Assembly (NCBI RefSeq): GCF_011045015.1
Contig: NZ_JAAKZY010000066.1
Span: 1 to 47,152 of the forward strand
DNA: 47,152 bases
Reading direction: 5' to 3'
Source: Streptomyces scabichelini
GTDB lineage: Bacteria; Actinomycetota; Actinomycetes; Streptomycetales; Streptomycetaceae
In this document: piece by piece, positions 1-8,202 of the stretch
Layout of the letters: each line of letters opens with the position of its first letter
How positions within the stretch are numbered: position 1 is the first letter of the stretch
Made by a program: the position numbers and the translations under genes
The notes under the pieces: generated by a model
The model's database searches: none
Told to the model about the DNA's origin: nothing
The model's input: only the letters and a program-made list of their open reading frames with translations

Positions 1-122
1 TGCCAGGCGGGGTGCGGGCCGCCGAAGTAGCGCTCCACGTTCGCCTGGGCGATCTCGGCGAAGTCCTCGCGGCGTTCGTAGCTGTGCAGCATGCCGTGGT
101 CGCCGATGGCGCGCAGCAGGAA
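1..122 (-). pseudogene. trmI: tRNA (adenine-58-N1)-methyltransferase TrmI, internal fragment
   Basis: Read on the minus strand, bases 122 down to 1 encode about 40 residues typical of the SAM-binding region of actinobacterial TrmI: a stretch reading FLLRAIGDHGMLHSYERR, followed by DFAEIAQANVERYFGGPHPAW. The frame runs off the window edge at base 1. Upstream of base 122 the expected glycine-rich motif I is lost and the sequence switches to an unrelated plus-strand protein tail. In other actinobacteria trmI lies near the proteasomal ATPase gene and in the same orientation, so an inverted fragment here is odd. It could be a real rearrangement or an assembly/chimera artefact at a contig end. Confidence 0.6.
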
Positions 123-350
123 GCCGCCGACGCCACCGAACCCCGCATCGTGGCCACCCTGGTCGACCCGAAAGACCGCATCACCGTCACAGACTTCGCC
201 GTACGTGACGCATCCGTCACCGCCACCCTGCTCGGCTACTCCTCGCCCGACGTCCCGCGTTGCTGCCCCGACGTGGACGAACGCGCCAAGTGGCAGTGGA
301 AAAACGGCACATTCGTCCGTTCTGTCCCCCCTGGCGCCCAGAGCGTGTGA
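123..350 (+). pseudogene. C-terminal tail of an unidentified, possibly secreted protein
   Basis: A plus-strand frame ends at the TGA at 348-350. From about base 135 it reads like the end of a real protein: EPRIVATLVDPKDRITVTDF, then a CCPDV motif and a WQWKNG pattern resembling the last beta strands of small secreted or lipoprotein domains. No start codon with a ribosome binding site lies in this frame, and the 5' part is replaced by an inverted trmI piece. I do not recognise the family. It is a truncated gene, or one cut by misassembly. Confidence 0.4.
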
Positions 351-407
351 CCAAACAGACAAAGCGGAACGGCCCGGAACGCAAAGTGACTTGACGTGAC
401 CATCGAA

Positions 408-713
408 CTACTCCGCGTCCGGGCCGTACACCTCCGCCTTGTCCGAAACTCGACGCACATGGATGCACTCGCCCGGACACTCCTTCGCGGAGTCGGCGAC
501 ATCACGCAGAAGCGTCAGAGGAACGGGCGTCGTGGCACCCGGAGCCTGCAACAACTCCTCCCCGGAGCCCTTCACATAGGCCAGACCGTCGATGTCGAGC
601 TCGAAGACCTCAGGTGCATACTGGGCGCAGATGCCGTCGCCGGTGCAGAGGTCCTGATCAATCCAGACCTCCAGGTCCTCGCCGCCGACGCCGGCCTCTT
701 GCTGAACGCTCAT
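408..713 (-). CDS. ferredoxin, 3Fe-4S type
   Basis: A 101-residue electron carrier transcribed away from arc. The first cluster ligands are C23 and C29 in CTGDGIC; the third is C79 in KECPGEC, with an extra Cys at 83. This is the spacing of the short actinobacterial 3Fe-4S ferredoxins that feed electrons to P450s and related oxidoreductases. The ATG at 711-713 follows a GGCAGGAG ribosome site. The ferredoxin-arc pairing is common in Streptomyces, but a functional tie to the proteasome is not evident. Its redox partner is unknown; a P450 lies 30 kb away in this window. Confidence 0.9.
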   Translation of the reverse strand: MSVQQEAGVGGEDLEVWIDQDLCTGDGICAQYAPEVFELDIDGLAYVKGSGEELLQAPGATTPVPLTLLRDVADSAKECPGECIHVRRVSDKAEVYGPDAE

Positions 714-968
714 GACTCCTGCCGTTTCCTGTGCCGAGCGAACCGGAATAAAACGTAAGTCGGCGCAGCTCTGACGGGTGTTGAACACTTCGACCCTACC
801 TGCGCCCGCTTCCCAATCATGTTCGGTGGGTATTTCCCTGGCGTGAGGGAGAGCGCAAGGGTGAAGATCGGACACACCCCGACAGTCTTTGTGATCTAGG
901 GGTTTCAATCGACACCCACCCAGGTAGGGTCTGGAAGCGTCCAGCTCCCCTTGGAGGAGGTGAGGACC

Positions 969-2735
969 GTGGCAGCCCACGACGACGACATGAACCGCGG
1001 CATCCGCCCGGGACGAGGGTCCGACGACCCCGCCGGGCAGATTGCCTATCTTGAGCAGGAGATCGCCGTCCTGCGACGCAAGCTCGCCGACTCTCCGCGA
1101 CACACGAGGATTCTCGAAGAGCGGATCGTCGAGCTGCAGACCAACCTGGCCGGCGTGTCCGCGCAGAACGAGCGGCTCGCCAACACACTCCGCGAGGCCC
1201 GCGACCAGATCGTGGCCCTCAAGGAAGAAGTCGACCGGCTCGCACAGCCGCCGGCCGGCTTCGGCGTCTTCCTCTTGGCGAACGAGGACGGCACGGCCGA
1301 CATCTTCACCGGCGGACGCAAGCTCCGGGTGAACGTCAGCCCCAGCGTCGACCTCGAAGAGCTCAGGCGCGGCCAGGAAGTGATGCTCAACGAAGCGCTC
1401 AACGTGGTCGAAGCCATGGAGTACGAGCGGGTCGGGGACATCGTCACCCTCAAGGAGATCCTCGAGGACGGCGAGCGCGCCCTGGTACTCGGGCACACCG
1501 ACGAGGAACGGGTGGTACGCCTCGCCGAGCCCCTGATGGACGTCACCATCCGCCCCGGCGACGCCCTCCTGCTCGAACCCCGCTCCGGCTACGTCTACGA
1601 GGTCGTTCCCAAGAGCGAGGTCGAGGAACTCGTCCTCGAAGAGGTCCCGGACATCGGCTACGAACAGATCGGCGGTCTGGGCGGCCAGATCGAAATGATC
1701 CGCGACGCCGTCGAGCTCCCCTACCTCTACCCCGACCTCTTCAGGGAACACGAACTGCGGCCACCCAAGGGCGTGCTGCTCTACGGGCCCCCCGGATGCG
1801 GCAAGACACTCATCGCCAAGGCCGTCGCCAACTCGCTGGCCAAAAAGGTCGCCGAAGTCACCGGCCAAGCCGCAGGCAAGAGCTTCTTCCTCAACATCAA
1901 GGGCCCCGAGCTTCTCAACAAGTACGTCGGCGAGACCGAGCGGCAGATCCGCCTCGTCTTCCAGCGCGCACGCGAGAAAGCCAGCGAAGGCACACCCGTC
2001 ATCGTCTTCTTCGACGAGATGGAATCCCTGTTCCGCACCCGAGGCTCCGGCGTCAGCTCGGACGTGGAGAACACCATCGTCCCGCAGCTGCTCGCCGAGA
2101 TCGACGGCGTGGAAGGCCTGCAGAACGTGGTCGTCATCGGCGCCTCCAACCGCGAGGACATGATCGACCCCGCCATCCTGCGCCCCGGACGACTCGATGT
2201 GAAGATCAAGATCGAGCGCCCGGACGCCGAGGCCGCCAAGGACATCTTCGGGAAATACCTCAAGGAACGCCTCCCGCTGCACGCCGACGACGTCGCCGAG
2301 CACGGAGGCGACAAGAAGTCCACCGTCCAGGGCATGATCCAAACCGCCGTGGAACAGATGTACGCCGAGTCCGAGGAAAACCGCTTCCTCGAGGTCACCT
2401 ACGCCAACGGCGACAAGGAAGTCCTCTACTTCAAGGACTTCAACTCCGGCGCCATGATCGAAAACATCGTCGGCCGCGCCAAGAAGATGGCCATCAAGGA
2501 CTTCCTCGAGCACAACCAGAAGGGCCTCAGGGTCTCCCACCTGCTCCAGGCCTGCGTAGACGAATTCAAGGAGAACGAAGACCTGCCGAACACCACCAAC
2601 CCGGACGACTGGGCCCGCATCTCCGGAAAGAAGGGCGAACGGATCGTCTACATCCGCACCCTCATCACCGGAAAGCAGGGCGCAGACACCGGACGCTCCA
2701 TCGACACGGTGGCGAACACCGGTCAGTACCTGTAA
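969..2735 (+). CDS. arc: proteasome-activating AAA ATPase ARC (Mpa homologue)
   Basis: A 588-residue ring ATPase that recognises pupylated proteins, unfolds them and feeds them into the 20S proteasome. An N-terminal coiled coil (about residues 20-85), which binds Pup in Mpa, is followed by an interdomain OB region and then the AAA module, with Walker A GPPGCGKT at 273-280 and Walker B FFDE around 347-350. The C terminus is GQYL; the penultimate Tyr is the proteasome-docking feature of this family. The start is the GTG at 969, eight bases after GGAGGAGG at 953-960. A TTG at 951 in the same frame would put the ribosome site inside the gene. A strong terminator follows. Confidence 0.97.
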   Translation: MAAHDDDMNRGIRPGRGSDDPAGQIAYLEQEIAVLRRKLADSPRHTRILEERIVELQTNLAGVSAQNERLANTLREARDQIVALKEEVDRLAQPPAGFGVFLLANEDGTADIFTGGRKLRVNVSPSVDLEELRRGQEVMLNEALNVVEAMEYERVGDIVTLKEILEDGERALVLGHTDEERVVRLAEPLMDVTIRPGDALLLEPRSGYVYEVVPKSEVEELVLEEVPDIGYEQIGGLGGQIEMIRDAVELPYLYPDLFREHELRPPKGVLLYGPPGCGKTLIAKAVANSLAKKVAEVTGQAAGKSFFLNIKGPELLNKYVGETERQIRLVFQRAREKASEGTPVIVFFDEMESLFRTRGSGVSSDVENTIVPQLLAEIDGVEGLQNVVVIGASNREDMIDPAILRPGRLDVKIKIERPDAEAAKDIFGKYLKERLPLHADDVAEHGGDKKSTVQGMIQTAVEQMYAESEENRFLEVTYANGDKEVLYFKDFNSGAMIENIVGRAKKMAIKDFLEHNQKGLRVSHLLQACVDEFKENEDLPNTTNPDDWARISGKKGERIVYIRTLITGKQGADTGRSIDTVANTGQYL

Positions 2736-2747
2736 AAGACAGGGCGG

Positions 2748-2788
2748 CTGCGGGTGCCCACACTGGGTACCCGCAGTCGACTGTTTTT
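2748..2788 (+). terminator. Rho-independent terminator after arc
   Basis: A 13 bp stem with one G-U pair (2748-2760 with 2764-2776), a three-base loop CAC, and a run of five T at 2784-2788. It separates arc from dop, so dop probably has its own promoter in 2789-2969, where I could not place one firmly. Confidence 0.85.
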
Positions 2789-2969
2789 CAGGGCAAAGCC
2801 GGAGCGGAGCAATGACGCAAATGATCTCCCCACCAGCGCAAAGGCGTTCTAGGCTCTTCCATACCGCCGAGTCGCGCAGTGCGGGGACGGGCACCGCACA
2901 CGCACCGGAGAACCAGCGGTACTTGAGCTGCGCCCCCGACCGAGGGCGCCGCCGGGCAAGGAGGGCCGC

Positions 2970-4481
2970 ATGACCGTACGGCGAGTAATGGGCATCGAAA
3001 CCGAGTACGGAATCTCCGTACCCGGCCACCCCAACGCCAATGCCATGCTCACCTCGTCCCAGATCGTCAACGCCTACGCGGCGGCGATGCACCGGGCGCG
3101 CCGCGCCCGGTGGGACTTCGAGGAGGAGAACCCGCTGCGGGACGCACGAGGCTTCGACCTCGCCCGCGAGGCCGCCGACGCCAGCCAGCTCACCGACGAG
3201 GACATCGGCCTCGCCAACGTCATCCTCACCAACGGGGCACGACTGTACGTAGACCACGCACACCCGGAATACAGCGCACCAGAAGTCACCAACCCACGAG
3301 ACGCCGTCCTGTGGGACAAAGCCGGCGAGCGCATCATGGCGGAAGCCGCCGAACGCGCAGCCCAGCTCCCCGGCGCCCAGCCGATCCACCTCTACAAAAA
3401 CAACACCGACAACAAAGGCGCCTCCTACGGCACCCACGAGAACTACCTGATGAAGCGGGAAACCCCCTTCTCAGACATCGTGCGGCACCTCACACCCTTC
3501 TTCGTGTCCCGCCAGGTCGTCACCGGCGCCGGCCGCGTCGGCATCGGCCAGGACGGCCACGAACACGGCTTCCAGCTCAGCCAGCGCGCCGACTACTTCG
3601 AAGTCGAGGTAGGCCTGGAAACCACACTCAAGCGCCCCATCATCAACACACGCGACGAACCACACGCAGACGCCGAGAAATACCGCAGGCTCCACGTGAT
3701 CATCGGCGACGCGAACCTGTCGGAGATCTCCACATACCTGAAGCTGGGCACGACCGCCTTGGTCCTGTCCATGATCGAGGACGGCTTCATCGCCGTCGAC
3801 CTCGCCGTGGACCAGCCGGTACGCACCCTGCACCAGGTCTCCCACGACCCCGGCCTCAAACGCCTGATCACCCTCCGCAGCGGACGGACACTCACCGCAG
3901 TCCAGCTCCAGATGGAGTACTACGAACTCGCACGCAAATACGTCGAAGAGCGGTACGGCTCCGACGCGGACGAACAGACCAAGGACGTACTCACCCGCTG
4001 GGAAGACGTCCTCGGCCGCCTCGAAAGCGACCCCATGAGCCTCGCAGGCGAACTCGACTGGGTCGCCAAACGCGAACTCATGGAAGGCTACCGACGCCGC
4101 GACAACCTCGACTGGGACGCGGCACGACTCCACCTCGTCGACCTCCAGTACGCCGACGTACGCCCCGAAAAAGGCCTCTACAACCGCCTCGCGGTACGCG
4201 GCAAGATGAAGCGCCTCCTCGACGACGCGGACGTGGAACGGGCTCGAACGAAGCCCCCGGAGGACACCCGCGCCTACTTCCGCGGACGCTGCCTCGAGCA
4301 GTACGCCGACGACGTCGCCGCGGCCTCCTGGGACTCGGTCATCTTCGACCTGCCCGGCAGGGACTCCCTCCAGCGTGTACCAACCCTCGAGCCGCTTCGC
4401 GGAACGCGTAATCACGTCAAGGAGCTCCTGGACCGCTGCCGAACCGCAGAAGACCTGGTCAGGGTCCTGTCAGGCGGCTGA
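2970..4481 (+). CDS. dop: depupylase / Pup deamidase Dop
   Basis: A 503-residue carboxylate-amine ligase-like enzyme. In the family Dop removes Pup from substrates and deamidates Pup ending in Gln. The N terminus carries the ATP/Mg glutamate motif GIETEYG (8-14). The catalytic Asp is D95 in RLYVDHAHPEY. The long insertion between about residues 40 and 80 is the Dop loop, absent from the PafA of this window. The ATG at 2970 follows AAGGAGG at 2958-2964. Because Pup here is encoded with a C-terminal Glu, the relevant activity should be depupylation. It is paralogous to pafA downstream. Confidence 0.97.
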   Translation: MTVRRVMGIETEYGISVPGHPNANAMLTSSQIVNAYAAAMHRARRARWDFEEENPLRDARGFDLAREAADASQLTDEDIGLANVILTNGARLYVDHAHPEYSAPEVTNPRDAVLWDKAGERIMAEAAERAAQLPGAQPIHLYKNNTDNKGASYGTHENYLMKRETPFSDIVRHLTPFFVSRQVVTGAGRVGIGQDGHEHGFQLSQRADYFEVEVGLETTLKRPIINTRDEPHADAEKYRRLHVIIGDANLSEISTYLKLGTTALVLSMIEDGFIAVDLAVDQPVRTLHQVSHDPGLKRLITLRSGRTLTAVQLQMEYYELARKYVEERYGSDADEQTKDVLTRWEDVLGRLESDPMSLAGELDWVAKRELMEGYRRRDNLDWDAARLHLVDLQYADVRPEKGLYNRLAVRGKMKRLLDDADVERARTKPPEDTRAYFRGRCLEQYADDVAAASWDSVIFDLPGRDSLQRVPTLEPLRGTRNHVKELLDRCRTAEDLVRVLSGG

Positions 4482-4588
4482 ACGGGCCAGGCCGGCCCCA
4501 CCAGCGGAACGGGCCGGGCAGGGTGGAAAAAGACAGCGTCCGGGAATCATGAAGGTGGTGCCCGGACGTTGTAGCAACTGCGGGGCCG

Positions 4589-4611
4589 ATGTCGGACCCT
4601 GCTTGTAGGGT
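4589..4611 (+). promoter_or_regulatory. candidate PafBC/RecA-NDp-type promoter of pup
   Basis: ATGTCGGAC (4589-4597), eight bases, then TAGGGT (4606-4611). The family consensus, from memory, is tTGTCRGTG-N8-TAGggT: TGTCGG and the whole -10 box match and the spacing is exact, but the last two bases of the -35 box differ. The likely start is about 30 bases before pup. Confidence 0.5.
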
Positions 4612-4647
4612 CTGATCAAGAACGTCGAACCGAGCGGGGTGAGGGTT

Positions 4648-4866
4648 ATGGCGACCAAGGACACCGGCGGCGGACAGCAGAAGGCAACGCGTTCCACCGA
4701 GGAGGTCGAGGAGACTGCGCAGGACGCGCAGGCATCGGAAGACCTCAAGGAACGCCAGGAGAAGCTGAGCGACGACGTGGACTCCGTCCTGGACGAGATT
4801 GACGATGTCCTCGAGGAGAATGCGGAGGACTTCGTTCGTAGTTTCGTTCAGAAAGGCGGCGAGTAA
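4648..4866 (+). CDS. pup: prokaryotic ubiquitin-like protein Pup
   Basis: A 72-residue tag protein ligated through its C-terminal Glu to substrate lysines by PafA. It is acidic and Gln/Glu rich, with a disordered N-terminal half, a central helix-prone region (about 35-62) that binds the ARC coiled coil, and the C terminus FVQKGGE. The gene itself encodes GGE rather than GGQ, so no deamidation by Dop is needed before ligation. The start is ATG 4648; a GTG nine bases upstream is in frame but adds residues not expected for Pup. The gene is followed closely by an HNH gene remnant and prcBA. Confidence 0.97.
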   Translation: MATKDTGGGQQKATRSTEEVEETAQDAQASEDLKERQEKLSDDVDSVLDEIDDVLEENAEDFVRSFVQKGGE

Positions 4867-4899
4867 CCTTCGAATCGAAGGTGACGGGGGGTCCTCGGG

Positions 4900-5369
4900 A
4901 TGTCGAGCGAAGAGGCCGTGAAGCGTTGCGTGCGGTGCGGTGAGTACAGGCCGCGCGCAGCCTTCGCCCCGCAGGGCATAAGCGTTGCCGTGGGTGCGGC
5001 GAAGCGAAGCCGCTCAGGGAGTGGCATCGGAAGGGCGGTGGCATGGCCAGCCGCTGCAAGGCTTGCAAAGCGGCCGTCGCGCCTGCACGGCACCTGTTGC
5101 GTAAGTACGGCATGACCGAAGCCGAGCGCGACGAGTTGATCGCCTCCCAGATGGGGCTCTGCGCGATCTGTCTAAAGGCTCCGGCCGTTCATGTGGATCA
5201 CTGCCACAAGACGGGTAGGGTCCGTGGCGTACTGTGCTTCAACTGCAATTCCGGCCTCGGCCTGTTGAGGGATGACCCCGAAGCGATCAACCGAGCTGCC
5301 GACTACCTGGAAGGAAACGCGTGGAAGCCAACACTCGTAGCACCGGGCGTCTACCGGCTGCCTTCCTGA
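4900..5369 (+). pseudogene. endonuclease VII-type HNH nuclease, frameshifted
   Basis: The first frame starts at ATG 4900 with a zinc-finger start (KRCVRCGEYRPRAAFAP). The continuation, KRCRGCGEAKPLREWHRK, lies in a different frame from about 4968. Restoring one C in the C-run at 4967-4970 joins them into one protein of about 156 residues. The 3' part carries the recombination endonuclease VII signature: CAIC, then VDHCHKTGRVRGVLCFNCN (about 5161-5260), with a Cys4 zinc site and the catalytic DH. The last 49 bases overlap prcB, so it sits inside the proteasome operon. It may be a recent pseudogene, a sequencing error in a C homopolymer, or two fragments; an internal ATG at 5043 could still yield the nuclease domain. 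Confidence 0.8.
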
Positions 5370-6166
5370 CGCCTGGGTCGTCGTCCTTCGTGGACTTTTT
5401 GTCCGCGCACCAGCCCGAAGTGCTGCCGGGGAACCGGCAGTTGCCCCCCGTCAAGGGAGTGATCGAGGCGCCGCACGGCACCACGATCGTGGCCACGACG
5501 TTCCCCGGTGGCGTCGTGCTCGCCGGTGACCGGCGGGCCACCATGGGCAATGTCATCGCGCAGCGGGACATCGAGAAGGTGTTTCCGGCGGATGAGTACT
5601 CGGCGGTGGGGATCGCCGGTACGGCGGGTCTGGCTGTCGAGATGGTGAAGCTCTTCCAGTTGGAGCTGGAGCACTTCGAGAAGGTGGAGGGTGCTCAGCT
5701 GTCCCTGGAGGGCAAGGCGAATCGTCTGTCGACGATGATTCGGTCCAATCTCGGCATGGCCATGCAGGGCCTGGCCGTGGTGCCGATCTTCGCGGGGTTC
5801 GATGTGGACCGCGGGAAGGGCCGTATCTTCTCGTACGACGTCACGGGTGGCCGCTCGGAGGAGCACGGCTTCGCTGCCACGGGTTCCGGTTCGGTCTTTG
5901 CGCGTGGGGCCATGAAGAAGCTGTACAGCGAGGACATGACCGAGGAGCAGGCGACGACGCTCGTTGTGCAGGCGTTGTACGACGCGGCTGACGACGACTC
6001 GGCGACCGGTGGCCCCGATGTCGCCCGCCGGATCTACCCGCTCGTCACCGTGATCACCGATGAGGGGTTCCGTCGGCTCACCGATGAGGAGTCCTCCGAG
6101 ATTGCCCGCTCGATTCTGGAGCGGCGCCTGGAGCAGCCCGACGGCCCGCGGGCCGCGCTGCTCTGA
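5321..6166 (+). CDS. prcB: 20S proteasome beta subunit (proteolytic)
   Basis: A 281-residue N-terminal-nucleophile hydrolase forming the inner beta rings of the 20S core. A 53-residue propeptide ends in PHG and is cleaved to expose the catalytic T54 in TTIVA. The conserved GDRRATMG follows, together with the usual SDY-like base region (EYSAVGIAGTAG). The start is GTG 5321 behind AAGGAA, giving the MEANTRSTG start seen in Streptomyces PrcB. It overlaps the end of the HNH gene, suggesting coupled translation, and lies 68 bases before prcA. Confidence 0.97.
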   Translation: MEANTRSTGRLPAAFLTPGSSSFVDFLSAHQPEVLPGNRQLPPVKGVIEAPHGTTIVATTFPGGVVLAGDRRATMGNVIAQRDIEKVFPADEYSAVGIAGTAGLAVEMVKLFQLELEHFEKVEGAQLSLEGKANRLSTMIRSNLGMAMQGLAVVPIFAGFDVDRGKGRIFSYDVTGGRSEEHGFAATGSGSVFARGAMKKLYSEDMTEEQATTLVVQALYDAADDDSATGGPDVARRIYPLVTVITDEGFRRLTDEESSEIARSILERRLEQPDGPRAALL

Positions 6167-6234
6167 CTACGGCCCTTCCAGGCCCCTCTTTTTCAGGTGA
6201 TCCAGTGACTTCGACAGAAAGGGACGGATAGCCG

Positions 6235-7014
6235 GTGTCGACGCCGTTCTATGTCTCACCCCAGCAGGCCATGGCCGACCGGGCGGAGTATGCGCGCAAG
6301 GGCATCGCCCGTGGCCGCAGCCTGGTCGTGCTGCAGTATGCCGACGGCATTGTCTTCGTCGGCGAGAACCCGTCCCGTGCGCTGCACAAGTTCAGCGAGA
6401 TCTATGACCGGATCGGCTTTGCGGCCGCCGGCAAGTACAACGAGTACGAGAACCTCCGGATCGGCGGTGTCCGCTATGCCGACCTGCGGGGCTATACCTA
6501 CGACCGTGATGATGTGACCGCCCGCGGTCTTGCGAATGTCTATGCCCAGACGCTCGGCACGATCTTCTCCAGCGCGGCTGAGAAGCCGTATGAGGTGGAG
6601 CTTGTGGTTGCCGAGGTCGGGGAGACGCCCGACGGTGACCAGATCTATCGGCTGCCGCATGACGGGTCGATCGTGGATGAGCACGGTTCGGTCGCGGTCG
6701 GCGGCAATGCAGAGCAGATCAGCACTTATCTCGATCAGCGTCACCGGGAGGGCATGACGCTGGCTGAGGCGCTCAAGCTGGCTGTTCAGGCTCTGTCCCG
6801 CGACACCAATGGCAGTGAGCGGGAGATCCCCGCGGAGCGCCTGGAGGTGGCGGTTCTGGATCGTACGCGTCCGCAGCAGCGCAAGTTCAAGCGGATTGTG
6901 GGCGGCCAGTTGTCCCGTCTGTTGGCGGGGGGCAGTGGGGACGGGTCCGCGCAGGCTGCCGAGTCCGATGGGTCGGACGAGTCCGATGGGTCGGACGGGT
7001 CTGACGAGAAGTAG
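6235..7014 (+). CDS. prcA: 20S proteasome alpha subunit
   Basis: The 259-residue outer-ring subunit that gates the chamber and docks ARC. The N terminus MSTPFYVSPQQAMADRAEYA matches the alpha-type gate and helix H0 region, and the Ntn fold follows without a catalytic Thr. The C terminus is an acidic Ser/Asp/Gly repeat (DGSDESDGSDGSDEK), encoded by short tandem GGGTCNGACGAG-like units and likely disordered. The start is GTG 6235 behind AAAGGGACGG. The gene ends just before a long hairpin shared with the convergent lacI-type gene. Confidence 0.97.
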   Translation: MSTPFYVSPQQAMADRAEYARKGIARGRSLVVLQYADGIVFVGENPSRALHKFSEIYDRIGFAAAGKYNEYENLRIGGVRYADLRGYTYDRDDVTARGLANVYAQTLGTIFSSAAEKPYEVELVVAEVGETPDGDQIYRLPHDGSIVDEHGSVAVGGNAEQISTYLDQRHREGMTLAEALKLAVQALSRDTNGSEREIPAERLEVAVLDRTRPQQRKFKRIVGGQLSRLLAGGSGDGSAQAAESDGSDESDGSDGSDEK

Positions 7015-7021
7015 TCCCGCT

Positions 7022-7080
7022 CTGAACGTCCTGCGCCCCGGTCCGCCTCGAGGAGGCGGACCGGGGCGCAGGACGTTCAG
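7022..7080. terminator. bidirectional terminator between prcA and the LacI-type gene
   Basis: A perfect 28 bp stem (7022-7049 with 7053-7080) with a three-base loop GAG. It lies between convergent genes and overlaps the last codons of the minus-strand gene. No T-run is needed in this GC-rich background. Confidence 0.85.
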
Positions 7081-8093
7081 GAGGGGCGTGGTGGCGCTGT
7101 GGAGCCCCGTACGACCAGTTCTACGGGGATGTCGCCCTCCGGTGGTGTGTCGCCCTCCAGGACGGCGAGGAGGGCTGCCATGCCGCGCTCGCCGAAGAGG
7201 CCGGCGTCGAGGCGGACGGTGGTGAGTTCTGGTTCGATCGCCGTGGCGAGGGCCAGGTCGTCGAAACCGGTGACGGAGATGTCGTCGGGGATGCGCAGGC
7301 CCAGGCGGCGGGCGGCTTTGTAGGCGCCGACGGCGAGTTTGTCGTCGTCGCAGATGAGGGCGGTCGGCCGGGGGCCGGGGCCGTTGAGTGCGTCCTCGGC
7401 CGCTGCGAGGGCACCTTGGATGGTGATCGGTGCTTTCGCCGTGCGTACCTCGGTGTCCGTGCTTTGTCCGACGCGGGCGGCGAGTTCCCGGGCGCGGACG
7501 TCGAAGGTCCATGAGTCGATGTCCGCGGCGAGGTGCAGGAACCGGCGGTGTCCCAGTGTCAGCAGGTGTTCGGTGACCTGGCGCATGCCGTCTGTGATGT
7601 CGAGGTTGACGGTTGCGGCGCCCAGGCTGTTCGCCGGGTCGCTGTCCAGCATGACGAGGGGGAGGTCGTCGCCCCGGATTGTGGTGAGGGCGTCGGAGGC
7701 CATCGAGGAGGCGATGACGCCGTCGAGGGCGGCGCGGGCGGAGGGGAACGGGTCCGGGGCGGGGCCGATGCCTTCGGGTGAGGGGTAGAGGACGACGCCG
7801 AAGCCGTGTTTCGCGGCGACGCGGGCTGCGCCTTCGTAGACGGCTGCGAAGAACTCGTTGGTCAGTGCGGGTACGACCAGGAGGGCTGTCCGGGTGCGGC
7901 CGAGGCGCAGATTGCGGGCGGCGAGGTTCGGCCGGTAGCCGAGTTCCCGCGCTGCCTGGCGTACTCGTTCCGCCGTGGCCTCGGAGACGCGTCCGCGCCA
8001 TTTGTCGCCCAGTACGAGTGAGACGGCGGCCTGTGACACCCCGGCGGCCTGGGCGACGTCACGGCTCGTGGGGCGCGTGCTGCTTCGTGCCAC
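7077..8093 (-). CDS. LacI-family transcriptional regulator
   Basis: A 338-residue repressor-type protein. The helix-turn-helix is near the N terminus (TSRDVAQAAGVSQAAVSLVL, about 8-27), followed by the hinge helix region YRPNLAARNLRLGRT and a periplasmic-binding-protein-like ligand core (about 65-330), including the typical ALICDDDKLAVGAYKAARRLG segment. The GTG start is at 8091-8093. It diverges from an MFS transporter, the usual layout of a local regulator and its target. The ligand cannot be inferred. A palindrome with a central CG lies in the shared intergenic region. Confidence 0.93.
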   Translation of the reverse strand: MARSSTRPTSRDVAQAAGVSQAAVSLVLGDKWRGRVSEATAERVRQAARELGYRPNLAARNLRLGRTRTALLVVPALTNEFFAAVYEGAARVAAKHGFGVVLYPSPEGIGPAPDPFPSARAALDGVIASSMASDALTTIRGDDLPLVMLDSDPANSLGAATVNLDITDGMRQVTEHLLTLGHRRFLHLAADIDSWTFDVRARELAARVGQSTDTEVRTAKAPITIQGALAAAEDALNGPGPRPTALICDDDKLAVGAYKAARRLGLRIPDDISVTGFDDLALATAIEPELTTVRLDAGLFGERGMAALLAVLEGDTPPEGDIPVELVVRGSTAPPRPS

Positions 8094-8156
8094 CGTCGGC
8101 CTGCTCTTTCTTGCTGGACTCGCGGACTGGGCACATGGTACGTATGACCGAGGAAG

Positions 8157-8170
8157 TTATACGTAAAACC
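8157..8170. promoter_or_regulatory. candidate LacI-type operator between regulator and transporter
   Basis: GTTATAC followed directly by GTAAAAC: a 14 bp palindrome with a central CG and one mismatch, the form bound by LacI-family proteins. A weaker CG-centred site lies at 8135-8148. Together they include the inverted repeat TACGTAT (8139-8145) / ATACGTA (8159-8165). Confidence 0.5.
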
Positions 8171-8202
8171 TCAGCTGCTTCGGGCTACAAGAAGGGCATG
8201 GC

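Noticed and set aside
903..930. TAGGGT before arc as a PafBC-type promoter
   Set aside because: The -10 box fits but the bases 17 upstream (ATCGACACC) do not resemble TTGTCRGTG.
2812..2973. 53-codon frame ending in ATGA overlap with dop
   Set aside because: A possible ribosome site exists, but the composition is not protein-like and it would span the region where the dop promoter must be.
408..3437. Very long minus-strand open frame across arc and into dop
   Set aside because: It is the GC-rich antisense shadow of arc; only its last 101 codons (the ferredoxin) have protein character and their own start and ribosome site.
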